Origin: Desulfovibrio litoralis DSM 11393
Lineage (GTDB): Bacteria > Desulfobacterota > Desulfovibrionia > Desulfovibrionales > Desulfovibrionaceae
Assembly (NCBI RefSeq): GCF_900143255.1
Contig: NZ_FRDI01000006.1
Location: 16,234 to 80,233, forward strand
DNA length: 64,000 nt
Direction: 5' to 3'
The notes beneath the pieces were generated by a model, which worked only from the letters and a program-made list of their open reading frames with translations, was not told the DNA's origin and ran no database searches. How positions within the stretch are numbered: the first letter of the stretch is position 1; the number at the start of each line of letters is the position of its first letter. The translations under genes and the position numbers were made by a program. This document shows positions 61,376-64,000 of this stretch, one piece after another.

Positions 61376-61759
61376 TTATTTTTTGCTGTATTTTATAACG
61401 TTTTTGGCTAGGGTGAGGCATTGAGTGTCATATTTACTGATTGCTCTTGTAACGTCTTCACACCTTCCGCCTATAAGCTTCATAATCTCTTGATTATACT
61501 GTTCAAAACGTTTTTTTGTGATTTTTTCGTTAGAAAGAGAAGTGCTGACGCTAAACAATAAATTTGCCAAATCACCATATTGTTTTGAGAGAATTGGGTT
61601 GCCTCTTTCTTTTAAACAAGTTTCCACAATTGTGGCGTAAGATGCACATATTACGCTTTCCGTTGCAAGATCGTTTTTGTTTTTAGGGTCAACGGCATAC
61701 GCATTGCCTTGGAAAATAACAAGGAAGAGCATGATCAATAAAACAATCTTATATTTCAT
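61376..61759 (-). CDS. Small exported protein of unknown function
   Basis: 127 aa. A signal peptide (IVLLIMLFLVIFQGNAYA, cleavage near residue 22) leads to a helical, Cys-containing domain (CASYATIVETCLKERG, GGRCEDVTRAI, CLTLAKN); the four Cys could form two disulfides. Family not recognised. It ends 12 bp before the start of the DUF2459-like gene, so the two are probably one operon. Confidence 0.68.
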   Translation of the reverse strand: MKYKIVLLIMLFLVIFQGNAYAVDPKNKNDLATESVICASYATIVETCLKERGNPILSKQYGDLANLLFSVSTSLSNEKITKKRFEQYNQEIMKLIGGRCEDVTRAISKYDTQCLTLAKNVIKYSKK

Positions 61760-61875
61760 ATAAAAACCTCAACTTAAGTAAAAGATAAAATCTGATAAAA
61801 TTTATCTTTTAAAAAGTAAACAATAAGATTTACATTGAGGTAAAACAAGTGTTTTTTTGAAGTGAAAAAGCACTG

Positions 61876-62598
61876 TTAATTTTTGGGTTTTGTCTCGATA
61901 TTGGTGTTTTCTTTAATTTTTAATTTCCCTTTTTCAAAGTGTAAGGTTTGAACGGGGCAAATTGCTTCACATTCGCTACAACGCAGGCAGTCTTTTGAAA
62001 AAAGAGTATGTGGCAGAGAGTTTTTGGTTTTTCCCTGAATAATTGAGAGGTGCATGGGGCAGGCTTTTTCACATTTTTTACAGCTTATACAGACGTCTTT
62101 ATCAACCTCGAGGTGATATTTGTCGCCACCGAGAAAGCTTTGAATGGTTCCTGTTGGACAAATGCAACACCATGCTCTGGCATTCCAAAAAAATGCTACA
62201 ATTGCACCGAAGACTGTGGTTACAAAACAGATCAGCCAAAAAACATAACCCCAATGTTCCCAATTTAACGGGTCTCGACTTCCGTTTAGGCCAATCATAA
62301 AAAAGAGAAAAATGATAACGCCTATACGCACTTTTGTAGATTTAAACCAAAGAGGAACGGGTTTGTTCGGGCTATAAAGGCTGATTATGCGTTCAAGAAA
62401 ACCGCCTCTCGGACAAAGGTTTCCGCAAAACCAACGACCGGCAATAAAACCGGAAATTATTCCGCCCGTAATAGCCACAAGAACCAAATAACCCAAAATT
62501 GGAAACTTCCAGCCAAGGGCGAGAATTATGATAGTTACCGAGGCGTAAAGCCACTGGAGCCTATGGCGAGCTTTCATTGTAGAATATAGGTGCTTCAT
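61876..62598 (-). CDS. NapH-like membrane 4Fe-4S ferredoxin
   Basis: 240 aa. Four to five membrane spans with two CxxxCP signatures on the loops (FCGNLCPRGG near residue 57 and CCICPTGT near 143), then a soluble domain with two 4Fe-4S motifs (CISCKKCEKACP, CLRCSECEAICP). This is the NapH/CcoG-type build that passes electrons from quinol to periplasmic or cytoplasmic partners. No nap, nrf or other reductase genes adjoin, so the partner is unknown. AAGGAC precedes the ATG. Confidence 0.9.
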   Translation of the reverse strand: MKHLYSTMKARHRLQWLYASVTIIILALGWKFPILGYLVLVAITGGIISGFIAGRWFCGNLCPRGGFLERIISLYSPNKPVPLWFKSTKVRIGVIIFLFFMIGLNGSRDPLNWEHWGYVFWLICFVTTVFGAIVAFFWNARAWCCICPTGTIQSFLGGDKYHLEVDKDVCISCKKCEKACPMHLSIIQGKTKNSLPHTLFSKDCLRCSECEAICPVQTLHFEKGKLKIKENTNIETKPKN

Positions 62599-62759
62599 AA
62601 ACGTAGAGTCCTTTTGATCTCAAATGTAGTAAGATGATTTTGATGAGTATGTGTTATTTACAGATATCTTGGCGTGTTAAGAGGTGTTTTATGTAAATAT
62701 TTTCTAGTATGCTATTTGATTGTGTTTGTGTCAAGCCATCTTGCTTTATATTAAGATAA

Positions 62760-62976
62760 GACCATTGCAAAACCCACTAATTTTACAGGGAAATTAATTT
62801 TTCCTTGTTCCCCCAAAGCCACTCGCAGGCAAAGCCCGCCTAGTGTCATATCGTTTCGAGGGATACCCCCGAAGCCCCCAAAGCCACTCGCAGGCAAAGC
62901 CAGACTAGTGGCTTTATTCATGATTTTTGGAGTGTCTGTCTGACGCAATCCACTTTGAGCTTATTGTGCAATAGTC
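62760..62976. mobile_element. MITE-like element, complete, with duplicated module
   Basis: Ends GACCATTGCAAAAC and (reverse) GACTATTGCACAAT. Two copies of ccactcgcaggcaaagcc lie inside, separated by a cgagggatacccccgaag hairpin; then ttttggagtgtctg and cactttgagc. 217 bp, no transposase. The 65-codon frame on its minus strand is repeat sequence. The rest of the 62599-63106 gap shows only the ribosome site of the next gene. Confidence 0.82.
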
Positions 62977-63106
62977 TCAAGACAAGGATAAAAATAGTGA
63001 TGGTTTTATTTTGTATTAGCTTGAGAGCAAAACATGGGCGTACTTGACAGAGCAGTAATCAACACATACTGTAAAATATAATATTCTTAAAATAAGGAGC
63101 AAAATA

Positions 63107-63844
63107 ATGAGTAACATTTTTGACACTATTCTTAATAACCCGGCTTTAAAAGATATAACAACAAAAGCACAGGAAACTATAGGAAATATGAGCAATAGCG
63201 GTGCTAGCGGTGTAAAAGACATGCTTGGAGGCAATAACCTTGGTGGCTTACTCGGAGCCGGGGCTTTGGGCGGTTTACTCGGAGTTCTTGTTTCTGGAAA
63301 AACAGCAAAAAAAGTAGCGAAAGGTGCTTTGGTTGTTGGCGGAACGGCTGCCGTTGGTGCTGTTGCATGGCAATTTTATCAAAAATGGTCTCAAAAAGGT
63401 TCAGATAATGGCAATGTGCAAAATCAAACGCCTTTACCGGTTCAATCAGGCGTTAATCCTCCCGTAGCACAACCAGCCTCTCAAACCGCAGATGTATTGG
63501 TTGAAGCGATGGTGTTTGCGGCGAGAGCCGACGGACATATTGATGATGAAGAAAAAAGCAGAATTTATGACACCTTGGAAAAGTTGTATCCCGGACAAGA
63601 GCAAAGTGCCATACTCGAAAGTTTATTAAACAAGCCTCTTGACCCTGCGTCTATTGCTTCAAAAATTACAAATCAGGAAGAGGCTTATGATATATATAAA
63701 ATCTCTTGTCTAATTGTTGATGTTGACCACTTTATGGAGCGTAGCTATCTAGATGGTCTTGCCTCAAGTTTAAATATTTCTGCGGAAATGAAATTTCGTT
63801 TGGAACAAGAGGCGGAATCTGCCAAAAAATCTTTATATGCATAA
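63107..63844 (+). CDS. DUF533/TerB-like (YebE-type) protein
   Basis: 245 aa. The N-terminal part has a Gly-rich hydrophobic segment (GGLLGAGALGGLLGVLVSG, then VVGGTAAVGAVAWQFY), and after a Pro/Gln-rich linker the last ~120 residues form a helical TerB-like domain (LVEAMVFAARADGHIDDEEKSRIY with the acidic pair DGHIDDEE). This is the DUF533 layout of E. coli YebE, an inner-membrane protein of unknown role. AAGGAG precedes the ATG. Confidence 0.88.
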   Translation: MSNIFDTILNNPALKDITTKAQETIGNMSNSGASGVKDMLGGNNLGGLLGAGALGGLLGVLVSGKTAKKVAKGALVVGGTAAVGAVAWQFYQKWSQKGSDNGNVQNQTPLPVQSGVNPPVAQPASQTADVLVEAMVFAARADGHIDDEEKSRIYDTLEKLYPGQEQSAILESLLNKPLDPASIASKITNQEEAYDIYKISCLIVDVDHFMERSYLDGLASSLNISAEMKFRLEQEAESAKKSLYA

Positions 63845-63962
63845 TGTTTTTAGTGAGTTATATTTTTTAGCTAATGTTTGTTGAATTCTTTTTTCTTGTA
63901 TCTCTGAGAAAAATAGATTACTCTAATTTATTATGTTATGCTTTTAGCTAATGAGGTTTGAA

Positions 63963-64000
63963 ATGGTCAATATTAATACTTGCACTTCCAGTGGCTTACA
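63963..64000 (+). CDS. Possible start of a gene cut by the window end
   Basis: An ATG at 63963 with GAGG about 6 bp ahead opens a frame MVNINTCTSSGL to the last base. There are too few codons to identify it. Confidence 0.35.
   Translation, partial: MVNINTCTSSGL

Noticed and set aside
62751-62948. 65-codon minus-strand frame
   Set aside because: It lies within the complete MITE-like element.

Overview
The window reads as AT-rich chromosomal DNA from a Desulfovibrionaceae-like, anaerobic, sulfur-respiring Desulfobacterota, possibly host-associated. This is inferred from gene content, not from a ribosomal marker. Pointers are a YeiH-type sulfate/sulfite exporter, a TauE/SafE exporter with a membrane partner, a bacteriohemerythrin, a futalosine-pathway menaquinone gene (mqnC), a PaaK-like ligase, a NapH-like ferredoxin, and a rimP-nusA-ylxR-infB operon with a long repetitive IF-2. 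No rRNA, tRNA or CRISPR array was found.

Layout. 0-24 kb is mostly housekeeping: an isopropylmalate/isocitrate-type dehydrogenase, the YeiH exporter, trmFO, lptB, a lone receiver domain next to a degenerate PEP-utilising protein, an EVE protein, panB, the TauE operon, hemerythrin, comM, a thioesterase, and the infB-ylxR-nusA-rimP operon (minus strand). The leader of that operon carries two consecutive intrinsic terminators behind a candidate promoter. 24-25.3 kb holds a secreted MORN/YwqK-repeat protein flanked by direct repeats of its own 3' end. 25.3-37.2 kb is a surface-polysaccharide island on the plus strand: a GT2, a GT2-GT56 (WecF-like) fusion, WbqC, two methyltransferases, a five-bladed-propeller protein, a NeuD-like acetyltransferase, an acyl carrier protein, an SDR, a formyltransferase-like protein, a stand-alone adenylation enzyme and a WecE-type aminotransferase. 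Together they look able to make, unusually N-acylate and transfer a 4-amino-4,6-dideoxy sugar. Gene remnants lie at its edges and in its gaps.

37-50 kb returns to core and cell-envelope genes: a GT-B-like protein, an HPP protein, smpB, a lysozyme-like protein, glutaminyl cyclase, mqnC, paaK-like, ChaN-PDZ and mutM. 50-54 kb holds three tandem secreted or membrane ankyrin genes. 54-59.4 kb is an RHS polymorphic-toxin array: one short RHS gene, three displaced C-terminal tips and several small membrane proteins that are candidate immunity genes. 59.5-64 kb holds a sirtuin, a DUF2459 protein, a small exported protein, a NapH-like protein and a DUF533/TerB protein.

Two repeat families are scattered between genes. 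One is an approximately 86-bp tandem unit built round a perfect AT-rich palindrome (clusters at 1, 23.4 and 44.1 kb), accompanied by a second hairpin module. The other is a MITE-like family of about 110-280 bp with imperfect terminal inverted repeats (six copies or relics). The 44-kb cluster is bracketed by intact mqnC and a decayed copy of its 3' end.
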